Positions 1 to 6,654 of a stretch of 10,064 nt of DNA are shown piece by piece (the first letter of the stretch is position 1; each line of letters begins with the position of its first letter). The notes beneath the pieces were generated by a model. It worked only from the letters and a program-made list of their open reading frames with translations, had not been told where the DNA came from and did no database searches. This DNA comes from Gemmatimonadota bacterium (lineage in GTDB: Bacteria > Latescibacterota > UBA2968 > UBA8231): the NCBI GenBank assembly GCA_028875335.1, contig JAPPEF010000330.1:1-10064 (forward strand), read 5' to 3'. The position numbers and the translations under genes were made by a program.

Positions 1-411
1 GGGACGCGACGGTGCGGTTGTGGGATGTGGCCAACGGCCAACCCATCGCCGTCTTGAGAGGCCATACGTCTTGGGTTTTTTCGGTTTCGTTTTCCCCGGA
101 TGGTCAGACGGTAGCCAGCAGCGGTAGGGACGCGACGGTGCGGTTGTGGGATGTGGCCAGCGGCCAACTCATCGCCGTCTTGGAAGGCCATACGGATGGG
201 GTTTCTTCGGTTTCGTTTTCCCCGGATGGGCAGACGGTAGCCAGCAGCGGTAGGGACGCGACGGTGCGGTTGTGGGATGTGGCCAGCGGCCAACTCATCG
301 CCGTCTTGGAAGGCCATACGGATGGGGTTTCTTCGGTTTCGTTTTCCCCGGATGGGCAGACGGTAGCCAGCGGCAGTAGGGACGCGACGATTCTGCTGTG
401 GGACATGACTT
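1..411 (+). repeat. Tandem 126-bp repeats encoding 42-aa WD40 blades
   Basis: The unit beginning GGGACGCGACGGTGCGG starts at 1, 127 and 253, and a partial fourth copy starts at 379 and runs to about 411. By direct comparison, units 127-252 and 253-378 differ at only two positions, both in the last 12 bases. Unit 1-126 differs from 127-252 at about nine positions. Several of these change the residues after GHT (SWVF versus DGVS). The array continues leftwards out of the window. Such identity, including silent sites, points to recent duplication or gene conversion. Confidence 0.95.
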
Positions 412-794
412 TTGTGCTGTCGGCGGTGAATGTGTTTTGGGGCGCGGCAGGATACAGAGTGATCGAAGGGTCGGAAGTGGCCGTGTCGGTGCGACTGCAT
501 CGGGCACCAGAACGGATGGTGACGATTCCGCTGATTAGGATGCCGGAAAGCGGCGGCTATTCGGGGGTGCCTTCGACCGTGACCTTCACCGGCGATCAAA
601 CCGAGCAGACCTTCACCCTGACAGCCACCGACGACATAGGAGAAGCCAAGACGGTGTCGTTACGCTTCGGCACGTTGCCGGAGGGAGTGAGATCTGATAG
701 TCCGGCTACCACCGTGGTCACCATCGCCGAGGACGAGAACCCGTTCACTTGGCTACAATACCTACTCAGCCTTATAGGCCAAGTAATGCTCTAA
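1..794 (+). CDS. WD40-repeat protein with C-terminal Calx-beta-like domain (5' end outside window)
   Basis: The reading frame is open from the left edge (first whole codon at 3-5) and ends at TAA 792-794, so only the C-terminal ~263 residues are present. A GTG at 12 is an internal valine of a repeat, not a start. Numbering from that valine, residues 1-132 are WD40 blades of 42 aa, with GHT, SFSPDGQTVAS and DATVRLWDVASGQ signatures and four WD dipeptides. Residues ~146-243 resemble a Calx-beta domain: YRVIEGSEVAVSV near the start, TFTGDQTEQTFTLTATDD at 191-208, and VVTIAEDE closing the domain. The last ~18 residues are hydrophobic and aromatic (FTWLQYLLSLIG) and could be a tail helix. WD40 propellers are protein-binding scaffolds, and Calx-beta domains are typical of surface or secreted proteins. 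An extracellular or envelope location is therefore inferred, but no signal peptide can be checked. The partner and upstream domains are unknown. Confidence 0.85.
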   Translation, partial: DATVRLWDVANGQPIAVLRGHTSWVFSVSFSPDGQTVASSGRDATVRLWDVASGQLIAVLEGHTDGVSSVSFSPDGQTVASSGRDATVRLWDVASGQLIAVLEGHTDGVSSVSFSPDGQTVASGSRDATILLWDMTFVLSAVNVFWGAAGYRVIEGSEVAVSVRLHRAPERMVTIPLIRMPESGGYSGVPSTVTFTGDQTEQTFTLTATDDIGEAKTVSLRFGTLPEGVRSDSPATTVVTIAEDENPFTWLQYLLSLIGQVML

Positions 795-797
795 CGC

Positions 798-1937
798 CTA
801 CTCTGCCTCAAATAGCCCGGCGCTACGGGGCAATCGCCGCACCGTCCCCGGCTCCACCGGCTCGCCACGGTGGGCGCTGGCCACGGCCGCAAAACACAGC
901 GCCAAACTCGCCAGATTAGCGCGGGCGCTGTTGTTAGGCTCGCGGCCCTCCTCGACGGCGCAGAGCAGTTCGGCCATGGTCCCGTGAAACCCCTGCTCAA
1001 ACCACGTCCCCACAAGCTGCGGCCGAGCCACACCCGCTGCGGTGTACAAGACGACCTCCTGCGCCGTCAGATCCACGCCGCTGGCCCCTATTGTGCCCTC
1101 TGTGCCGACGAGATAGGTGCGGTCCTGTTGTCCTTGGCGAGTGTTGCCGTTGAAAAAGATCGTCGCCTGCGTGCCCGCGCACTCAATCGCCGCTTGGGCC
1201 AAGAGCGGCGGTTTGGCATCCTGACCGGCTGCGTGCCGAGCGGAAGCGTGGACCCGTTGCGGCGTCTCGTCGCCTAAGAGCACCGCCGCCATATCGAACC
1301 AGTGCATCCCAAAGTCGTAGAGTATCAGATCTTCGACCGCATCAAAGGCGGAACCAGCGATCCAGTTGTGATCCCAATGCACGGCGAACTCGACGCTTTG
1401 CACTTGGCCGACCAAGTTAGCGGCCACAGCGTGGCGCATGTAGCTAAAATGCGGTGCCCAGCGGCCATTCTGATTGACGGCCAGTTGCGCGCCGCGCCGC
1501 TCGGCCCGGGCAACGAGCGCCGCGCCCACATCCAAGTCGAGCACAAAAGGCTTCTGGCTGAGGACGTGTTTGCCCGCGTCAATGGCCGCTTCAAGGATCG
1601 GCAGCCGCTCCTGCGGATGGGGCGTAACGTCCACCACCTCGATATCGTCGCGGGCGAGCAGATCCCGATAATCGAGGTATGTGTCGGCCTCGGGATAGAA
1701 TTCCCGCTGCCGCTGCTCGACCCGCCCCCAATCGCGGCTGCACAGAGCCGCGACCTCATAGCCGGCGTTTTTATAGGCCCGCAAGTGCATCTCGGAGATG
1801 CCACCGCAGCCGATCAGACCGATCTGCGGGCGGTAGGTCGCTGGATCTCGCGGCTGGTAGGGCAAGTCCGGGGCTGGTACTTCGGCCTCCGACCCGGTTT
1901 TGCCGCGACCGTAGCCGCTGTCTTGGCTTTCTGCCAT
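798..1937 (-). CDS. Gfo/Idh/MocA family NAD(P)-dependent oxidoreductase
   Basis: This 379-aa protein is of usual family length for a dehydrogenase acting on sugars, inositols or related polyols. An N-terminal extension of about 36 residues precedes the Rossmann fold, whose dinucleotide-binding loop is GLIGCGGISEMH (G43, G45, G46). The family's E-K-P motif appears as Q-K-P at 128-130, keeping the catalytic-type lysine K129. The C-terminal domain carries DFGMHWFD at 208-215, where H212 matches the conserved catalytic histidine. The ATG at 1937 lies three bases after the stop of the upstream gene (1941). No Shine-Dalgarno sequence is visible, so translational coupling is likely. It is the last gene of the minus-strand operon and ends 3 bp from the convergent WD40 gene. 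The substrate cannot be told. Family assignment is firm because both halves show the expected motifs. Confidence 0.9.
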   Translation of the reverse strand: MAESQDSGYGRGKTGSEAEVPAPDLPYQPRDPATYRPQIGLIGCGGISEMHLRAYKNAGYEVAALCSRDWGRVEQRQREFYPEADTYLDYRDLLARDDIEVVDVTPHPQERLPILEAAIDAGKHVLSQKPFVLDLDVGAALVARAERRGAQLAVNQNGRWAPHFSYMRHAVAANLVGQVQSVEFAVHWDHNWIAGSAFDAVEDLILYDFGMHWFDMAAVLLGDETPQRVHASARHAAGQDAKPPLLAQAAIECAGTQATIFFNGNTRQGQQDRTYLVGTEGTIGASGVDLTAQEVVLYTAAGVARPQLVGTWFEQGFHGTMAELLCAVEEGREPNNSARANLASLALCFAAVASAHRGEPVEPGTVRRLPRSAGLFEAE

Positions 1938-1940
1938 GAG

Positions 1941-3017
1941 CTATTGAATCAGCGGTAATGTGCGCTTCTGCGCGGCGCTTTGGTAGGCCGTATCAACGAT
2001 CTGTTGACCGATGCGGCACAGCGCCGGCGAGAGCGGCCCCTCGATGGGTTGATCCTCTTCAATGCAGTGAATCACGTACTGGACGGGATTCTGAAACGGC
2101 GGTTCGAGCGCATCTACCGACCGTTCCTCGGTTGCTGGCTGCGCCCGCGTCTGCACGCGGATTACCTCCTCATAGTCGTAGGAACTGATCGTGCCTTCGC
2201 TGCCGACGATGACGAAGCCGCACTTGGGCTGGGGTTGCAGGGTCCAAGGATCGGTAAAGGTGCCCCAGCGCGTCTCGAATTTCGACAGGCCCCGCTCGTA
2301 GCGCGCCACTGCAATGCAGTGTTCATCTACTTCGAGCCCTTGGGGCTGATCTACGGTGGCCGTCACCTCAATCGGTGCCCGGCTGTCCATGTACCAGGTA
2401 CCCAATGTGGTGCCGTATCCTAGGTAGTCCAGCAGAGAGCCACCGCCCGCCGCCTTTTTGTAAAACCAACTCGTGGGCTTTTCTCGCTCGACGACATCGG
2501 CGGTGCGCTCTACTTTGTCGGCGAGGTGCCACAGCGGCCCTCGGTTGCCGTCGTAGTAGTGGACCTCGATCACCTCGCCGATCTCACCTGCGGCAATAAG
2601 CCGCCGCGCCGTGCGGTGTGGAGGATACCAAGCTAGCGGCCAGTTGATCGCCAACAGTTTGCCCGTCCCCTCCATGGCCCGCTGCATCTGGTCCGCCTCG
2701 GCGAGGGTGGCGGCGAAGGGTTTTTCCATGATGATATGCACGCCGAAGGGCGCGACCTTTTCGGTCCATTCCCCGTGTTCAGCAGTGGCTGGGCACAACA
2801 GGACGATGTCGGGCTGGGTCTTCTCCAAACATTCCCGATAGTCGCTGAAAACCCGGTCGGCTGGAATGGCAAAATCCGCGCACGCCTGCTTCATGCGCTC
2901 GGGCTGTTCGTCGCAGATGCCGACGATTTCGACATCTGCGTGCTCAAAGGCCATGCGCAAATTGTCGCCCATGTGCAGATGGTCGAAGTTGATCCCGGCG
3001 ATTTTCCACTTACTCAT
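1941..3017 (-). CDS. Divergent Gfo/Idh/MocA family oxidoreductase
   Basis: I chose the ATG at 3017 (358 aa) over the upstream in-frame ATG at 3038. It has a GAGGAA ribosome site eight bases ahead, and it starts right at the Rossmann strand (MSKWKIAGIN). The longer version would add only MERGTDT. The fold is that of Gfo/Idh/MocA proteins, with EKP at 98-100 (K99) and the C-terminal GGGSLLDYLGYG at 191-202. Two departures are visible. The nucleotide loop reads GINFDHLHMGDN instead of GxGxxG. The position of the usual catalytic histidine in GGGxLLDxGxH is tyrosine (Y201). The protein may bind cofactor differently, may use a different acid/base, or may belong to a separate subfamily. It shares the operon with a second, more canonical family member that follows after three bases, so they may catalyse successive steps or form a pair. 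Substrate unknown. Confidence 0.85.
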   Translation of the reverse strand: MSKWKIAGINFDHLHMGDNLRMAFEHADVEIVGICDEQPERMKQACADFAIPADRVFSDYRECLEKTQPDIVLLCPATAEHGEWTEKVAPFGVHIIMEKPFAATLAEADQMQRAMEGTGKLLAINWPLAWYPPHRTARRLIAAGEIGEVIEVHYYDGNRGPLWHLADKVERTADVVEREKPTSWFYKKAAGGGSLLDYLGYGTTLGTWYMDSRAPIEVTATVDQPQGLEVDEHCIAVARYERGLSKFETRWGTFTDPWTLQPQPKCGFVIVGSEGTISSYDYEEVIRVQTRAQPATEERSVDALEPPFQNPVQYVIHCIEEDQPIEGPLSPALCRIGQQIVDTAYQSAAQKRTLPLIQ

Positions 3018-3025
3018 TGTATCCG

Positions 3026-3031
3026 TTCCTC
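3026..3031 (-). promoter_or_regulatory. Ribosome binding site (GAGGAA) deciding the start at 3017
   Basis: On the minus strand GAGGAA sits eight bases before the ATG at 3017-3015. The alternative ATG at 3038 has no purine-rich sequence at a suitable distance. Confidence 0.6.
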
Positions 3032-3065
3032 GCTCCATTAGACAGGTTATGACGTTGGTCGCTGC

Positions 3066-3902
3066 TCAACTCGCAAGCTGTGCCCAAGCAGTTACATGGG
3101 GCGGCAGGGCAAGCGGACGTTTCGCCGCTACCACTTCTTGCCGAACCCGCTCGGCCATCGTTTCTACATCGACCTCTTCCGCCGTGGCAATCCCGAACTC
3201 TTCTATGAGCGGGAGCATGCTGCGAAAGCTGTTGGCAGCGAATTGGTACCCGGTCCAAGACTCCGGGCCGCCGACCGGATACTCGCAATGCATGTATGGC
3301 TCGGGCAGGCCGGCCTCGACGAATGCGCGGTACAGGTTGAAGCCCATATCAATATGCGCCCCGGCACGCTCAAACAGTCCGATAGCCCAATCGATTAGCT
3401 TGTTCGTTTCGGGCATATCTGGATGATACATCTGCCGATAGGGAGTAAAATCAGCCTCCTGAAAGGCCACGATCCCCCCTGGGCGCAGGCGGGTCGCTAG
3501 CTGCTTCAAGGCGTCGGCGGGATCGGCCATGTACATGAGAACCAGCCGGCCAATCACGGCGTCGAAATCATTCCCCAACTCCAAGGTCCGGGCGTCCCCC
3601 GCGACGAATTCGACGTTGGTGAACCCGGCCGCCTGCGCCCGTGCCCGCGCCGTTTCGAGAATCTCCGGATTTACATCCACGCCCACGACAGCCCCTTCTG
3701 GCCCGACCAACTCGGCGGCTGTCAGGGCCACGTCCCCAGGACCGCTGCCAATGTCGAGCACCTTCATCCCGCTGCTGATGCCCGCCTCTCTAAAAAAGCG
3801 CCGCGTCACGGCGTCGTACAGTTGCGACTGCAGAATCAGACGCTCCTCTTCCCCTTGGGTGCGTCCCATCGTATATGTTGCATCGCTCTTTGACTCGCTC
3901 AT
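3066..3902 (-). CDS. Class I SAM-dependent methyltransferase
   Basis: This is a 278-aa protein starting at the ATG at 3902, which is preceded by a strong AGGAGG ribosome site. An in-frame ATG at 3968 would add 22 residues, but nothing supports it. The seven-strand methyltransferase core is clear. Motif I is VLDIGSGPGD (48-57), the acidic residue for the SAM ribose is in VVGVDVNP (D76), GDA is at 102-104, FDAVIGRLVLMYM follows at ~113-125, and LRPGGIVAFQE closes the core at ~139-149. The C-terminal ~130 residues, rich in aromatics and Met, probably form the acceptor site. The fold resembles UbiE/small-molecule methyltransferases, but the substrate cannot be inferred. It is the first gene of a minus-strand operon. 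The Gfo/Idh start lies 48 bp beyond its stop, which suggests a link with the oxidoreductases, for instance methylation of a sugar-like or secondary-metabolite compound (inference). Confidence 0.9.
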   Translation of the reverse strand: MSESKSDATYTMGRTQGEEERLILQSQLYDAVTRRFFREAGISSGMKVLDIGSGPGDVALTAAELVGPEGAVVGVDVNPEILETARARAQAAGFTNVEFVAGDARTLELGNDFDAVIGRLVLMYMADPADALKQLATRLRPGGIVAFQEADFTPYRQMYHPDMPETNKLIDWAIGLFERAGAHIDMGFNLYRAFVEAGLPEPYMHCEYPVGGPESWTGYQFAANSFRSMLPLIEEFGIATAEEVDVETMAERVRQEVVAAKRPLALPPHVTAWAQLAS

Positions 3903-3911
3903 GGATTCAAT

Positions 3912-3917
3912 CCTCCT
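3912..3917 (-). promoter_or_regulatory. Strong Shine-Dalgarno (AGGAGG) for the methyltransferase
   Basis: AGGAGG on the minus strand lies nine bases before the ATG at 3902-3900. It is within AAAAGGAGGATTGAATCC. It fixes the start 22 codons inside the longest open frame. Confidence 0.75.
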
Positions 3918-3990
3918 TTTCTGAGCTGGCTTTTTTGGTGCGATAGTTCCTAAGTGTTGGGCAACCACGCAGGCTACCCATTGTCCGCAG

Positions 3991-4005
3991 AGCGCCTAGT
4001 GCGCT
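3991..4005. promoter_or_regulatory. Short inverted repeat, possible operator
   Basis: AGCGC-CTAGT-GCGCT is a perfect 5-bp inverted repeat with a 5-bp spacer. It lies ~90 bp upstream of the methyltransferase start and ~140 bp upstream of the isomerase start. Its position between divergent operons suits a regulator dimer, but an arm this short can occur by chance. Confidence 0.2.
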
Positions 4006-4130
4006 GAGGGCAATCCGGTATTCAAGATATTTTCGCGCAGAAAGTCAAACGCCGCGATCCTATAAGCTGCCCATTCCACCCGGCTTGTCCCCGGTAGCCA
4101 ACCACCCAATATTAGGCCCAATTCCAAACA

Positions 4131-4135
4131 GAGGG
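4131..4135 (+). promoter_or_regulatory. Ribosome binding site (GAGGG) for the isomerase-like gene
   Basis: GAGGG lies seven bases before the ATG at 4143, at normal spacing, and supports that start. Confidence 0.6.
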
Positions 4136-4142
4136 TACAACT

Positions 4143-5036
4143 ATGCGCTTGGGCGTGGGATTCTGGAGCGGCGTCAATCCCGACAACATCGACGGGACCT
4201 TGCAGCGCCTATCCCGTATAGGCGTCAAAGGACTCGGCCACATCGCCGCGCACGATTGGCACCCAGAACAATTGCAGCGATGCCGAGACGCGGTCGAAGC
4301 GCAGGGATGCTTTATCGGCGAAGTCACCCTGTACCACTGTGGCTGGCCCCTAGCCAACCCCGATCCCAATATCCGCCGAGAAGCCAGCGAATCCCTGTCT
4401 CAAGGCTTCCGCGCCGCCCGCGCCCTCAACGCCCACTGCGTCGGCATCAGCGTCATTGCCAACGGCCCCGAAGAAGGCGACCTGTGGGCCGACGAGGTCT
4501 GGCATCGTCTGGTACAGGGCATCGCCCAAGTAGCGACCGAAGCCGAAAACCTAGGCGTTGATTTGGGCGTCCACCCCGGCAATCGCGGACCGCTCGATGC
4601 ACCCGCGCAACTGCGCCGCCTACTCGACGACGTGGCTTCGCCAAGGCTCAAAGTGATCCTCGACCCGGTCAATATGACTACCCACCGGACCTATTACAAT
4701 ACCACGGCCTTTCTCGACTACGCCTTCGATTTGCTAGGCCCGGACATTATCGCAGCCCACGCCAAGGATGTGTCCTTGGATACTTCCCACTGGGTGACCA
4801 AACTCGACGAGGTGCCCATAGGAATGGGCCAGCTCGACTACGAGACCTATCTGAGACGCTTGGGTGAACTAGACGAGGACGTACTGCTCACCATAGAGCA
4901 CTACCGAGACGTCGGCGTTTCGGGCACGGTCGCCTCGCCGGTGTACGTCAACTACCCCGACACAGACTGGGAAAACACGCGGGCGCGCAATTACATTCAC
5001 GAGGTGGCGCAAAAGGTGGGCGTGGAGGTCCATTGA
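4143..5036 (+). CDS. Sugar phosphate isomerase/epimerase-like TIM-barrel protein
   Basis: This 297-aa protein has the length and pattern of the xylose-isomerase-like TIM barrel (AP endonuclease 2 superfamily). Members isomerise, epimerise or dehydrate sugars and inositols with a divalent metal. Visible landmarks are MRLGVGFWSG on strand 1, KVILDPVNM with D174, IIAAHAKDV with H206, a GMGQLDYETYL segment (228-238), and LLTIEHY with E252. D174, H206 and E252 match three of the usual four metal ligands (Glu, Asp, His, Glu). The first, normally Glu in a strand such as LALEPH, appears as H144 in DLGVHPGNRG. The ATG at 4143 has a GAGGG ribosome site seven bases upstream. The next gene starts 39 bp after the stop, so the two are probably co-transcribed. 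Substrate unknown; an inosose- or ketose-type compound fits the neighbouring Gfo/Idh genes (inference). Confidence 0.85.
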   Translation: MRLGVGFWSGVNPDNIDGTLQRLSRIGVKGLGHIAAHDWHPEQLQRCRDAVEAQGCFIGEVTLYHCGWPLANPDPNIRREASESLSQGFRAARALNAHCVGISVIANGPEEGDLWADEVWHRLVQGIAQVATEAENLGVDLGVHPGNRGPLDAPAQLRRLLDDVASPRLKVILDPVNMTTHRTYYNTTAFLDYAFDLLGPDIIAAHAKDVSLDTSHWVTKLDEVPIGMGQLDYETYLRRLGELDEDVLLTIEHYRDVGVSGTVASPVYVNYPDTDWENTRARNYIHEVAQKVGVEVH

Positions 5037-5061
5037 GGGGCTGGCCTACTTTTTTGCAACG

Positions 5062-5068
5062 AAAAGGA
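5062..5068 (+). promoter_or_regulatory. Ribosome binding site (AAAAGGA) for the 523-aa protein
   Basis: AAAAGGA ends seven bases before the ATG at 5076. This supports that start in the 39-bp gap after the isomerase-like gene. Confidence 0.5.
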
Positions 5069-5075
5069 TAGCGCT

Positions 5076-6647
5076 ATGAACCAACCCAAGATCATGTACT
5101 ACCACGACGGCCGGCATCCCCACATCTACCGCTACGAGCCGCCCATGGCCCCCGAGGAATACATCGCCTTGGTCGATGAATTGGCCGGCACCACGGTCGA
5201 AGCTATCGCCTTCTGCTTGGGCGAGGGCCGCACCATGCTGCACGACACCCGGGCCAGCGAGTTGATGGGGCACAACGTCGAGGTCTGGGATCACTACGTC
5301 TTTCGCCGCGCTTGGCAAAACGCCAAGTCTCTCATCGACGCCGGCCACGATCCCTTGCGCTTGGTCTGCGACCGGGCCCACGAGTTGGGCATTCAGGTTT
5401 ATCCCCTCCTGATCGTACAGCGCGGCGGCGTTGACCACGCCTCGACGCGCTGCTCCAATTTCCGCATTGAGAACCAGCACCTCGAAATTGGCGCGGCTGG
5501 CGATCTCGACCCGGACTACCCGGGCTTGGACGGCCTCGACTTCAAGCACCCGGAGGTACGCGACGAACGCTTTGCCATTGTCGAAGAAGTGATGGGCGAG
5601 TATCCGGCTGACGGCTTTGAACTACAGCTCAACCAAATGCCCTATTTCTTCCACCCCGACGAAACCGACGCAGGTCGCGCCCTGATGACCGACTGGGTCG
5701 GCCGCGTCCACGAAGCGGTCAAACAAAGCGGCTCCGACAAAGAGTTGGTGGTGCATATTCCCGACCGCTTGGAAGATTGCGCCCGCGCTGGACTCGACCC
5801 AGAGGAATGGGTCAAACGGGGTCTGGTCGATGTGATCGTCGCGGAAAATTTCGGCGAGAACTACCGCTTGAAAATGCAGGCCGACTACGCCGAATTCCTC
5901 GGCCTCACCCAAGGGACGCCCTGCCGCCTATTGGCTCCCCTAAACGGCATGGTTTTTTCCGACCGCTTGCTCGACGCGCCCCTGTCCATGCTGCGGGCTG
6001 CGGCCTGCAATTTTTGGGATCAAGGCGTTGATGGCCTGTACGTCTCCGAGTGGTTCCACTTGTGGCCGTACGAGGCGTCCTTTTACGAGAAGCTCAGAGA
6101 ACTGCCCTACCCCAGCATTATGGCGACCAAGGACAAATACTACTTCCTGCTCACTAACACCCAAGATGGTCCCGCGGTCAGTCGGCCCAATCCGCTACCG
6201 CGTCAATTGGATCTGGACCAACCCGTCAAATTGGAATTGACCATTGCCGACGAGCTGCAAAAATGGGGGGAGACCGACCGCGTCCACGAAGTGTTGCTGC
6301 GCTTCCGCATCCACGGCAATGTCGAGACCGATCGCATTCAGTTTGCGCTCAACGGCCAAATTTTGCCCGACGACCTGCGGCGCAAGATCAATTCGCTCTA
6401 CAAAATGGACGGCCCGCGCTACCGGGTGATGGGCGGATACTGGCACATTTTCAAATTGGACGCAGCCCACTGGCCGGTGCGGGGCAAAAACCGCATTGAA
6501 GTGACGCTGTTGGAGCGCGACGCGGATTTGGCCGATCCCTTCTGCACTCTGACCGATGTCGAGTTGGAGACCAAGTACCTGAAGGGTAGGAATTTTCATC
6601 GCGCTTATGTCGATTCTGACCTAGGCCCCTACCAACACCGGTACTGA
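5076..6647 (+). CDS. Putative glycosyl-hydrolase-like TIM-barrel protein with C-terminal beta-rich domain
   Basis: I do not recognise a characterised family with certainty. The protein has 523 aa and no signal peptide, so it is probably cytoplasmic. The first ~345 residues look like a TIM barrel: alternating strands and helices, AHELGIQVYPLLIVQ (101-115), DFKHPEVRDERFAIVEE (155-171), then DGFELQLNQMPYFF (179-192), LVVHIPDRL (224-232), DVIVAEN (252-258) and DGLYVSEWFHLWPYE (319-333). The pattern of a conserved Asp-Gly-x-Glu on a strand, preceded by a helix with HPEVR, is typical of GHL10-like glycosidase barrels. E182 and E325 are candidate catalytic or binding acids. Residues ~350-523 form a separate beta-rich domain (LELTIAD, VLLRFRIHG, NRIEVTLLERD) resembling a carbohydrate-binding or accessory sandwich. 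It follows the isomerase-like gene by 39 bp, suggesting a role in handling a glycoside or polyol. Enzymatic activity is an inference. Confidence 0.65.
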   Translation: MNQPKIMYYHDGRHPHIYRYEPPMAPEEYIALVDELAGTTVEAIAFCLGEGRTMLHDTRASELMGHNVEVWDHYVFRRAWQNAKSLIDAGHDPLRLVCDRAHELGIQVYPLLIVQRGGVDHASTRCSNFRIENQHLEIGAAGDLDPDYPGLDGLDFKHPEVRDERFAIVEEVMGEYPADGFELQLNQMPYFFHPDETDAGRALMTDWVGRVHEAVKQSGSDKELVVHIPDRLEDCARAGLDPEEWVKRGLVDVIVAENFGENYRLKMQADYAEFLGLTQGTPCRLLAPLNGMVFSDRLLDAPLSMLRAAACNFWDQGVDGLYVSEWFHLWPYEASFYEKLRELPYPSIMATKDKYYFLLTNTQDGPAVSRPNPLPRQLDLDQPVKLELTIADELQKWGETDRVHEVLLRFRIHGNVETDRIQFALNGQILPDDLRRKINSLYKMDGPRYRVMGGYWHIFKLDAAHWPVRGKNRIEVTLLERDADLADPFCTLTDVELETKYLKGRNFHRAYVDSDLGPYQHRY

Positions 6648-6654
6648 CAACCGC

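Larger units (their letters stand above)
3903..4142. promoter_or_regulatory. Divergent intergenic region between the two enzyme units
   Basis: These 240 bp separate the minus-strand methyltransferase operon from the plus-strand isomerase operon, so promoters for both should lie here. I looked for sigma70-like elements. TATAAG at 4061-4066 could be a -10 box for the plus strand, but no good -35 box sits at the right distance. I found no convincing promoter for the minus strand. The region also holds a short inverted repeat (3991-4005) and the two ribosome sites. No small ORF or RNA gene is evident. Confidence 0.45.

Noticed and set aside
104..406. Minus-strand open frame across the WD40 repeats (100 aa)
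   Set aside because: It is open only because the 126-bp unit is a multiple of three and repeats the same codons. The protein is low-information, and the plus frame shows real WD40 motifs.
870..1958. Plus-strand open frames (870-1277, 1302-1958) opposite the Gfo/Idh gene
   Set aside because: They lie antisense to a gene with clear family motifs in GC-rich sequence, and show no recognisable motif.
1980..3041. Plus-strand open frames (1980-2423, 2736-3041) opposite the second Gfo/Idh gene
   Set aside because: They are antisense shadows with no domain signature. The minus-strand product carries the EKP and GGGSLLDY motifs.
3903..3968. N-terminal extension of the methyltransferase from the ATG at 3968
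   Set aside because: The ATG at 3902 has AGGAGG nine bases upstream, while the upstream ATG has no ribosome site. The extra 22 residues look like translated leader.
4061..4066. TATAAG as a -10 promoter element for the isomerase-like gene
   Set aside because: No acceptable -35 element lies 16-18 bp upstream, so it is only mentioned within the intergenic region.
4085..4561. Plus-strand 158-aa frame overlapping the isomerase-like gene
   Set aside because: It is arginine- and proline-rich out-of-frame translation of a GC-rich gene, with no motif.
5046..5549. Minus-strand 167-aa frame opposite the glycosyl-hydrolase-like gene
   Set aside because: It is antisense to a well-patterned gene with a good ribosome site, and shows no recognisable motif.
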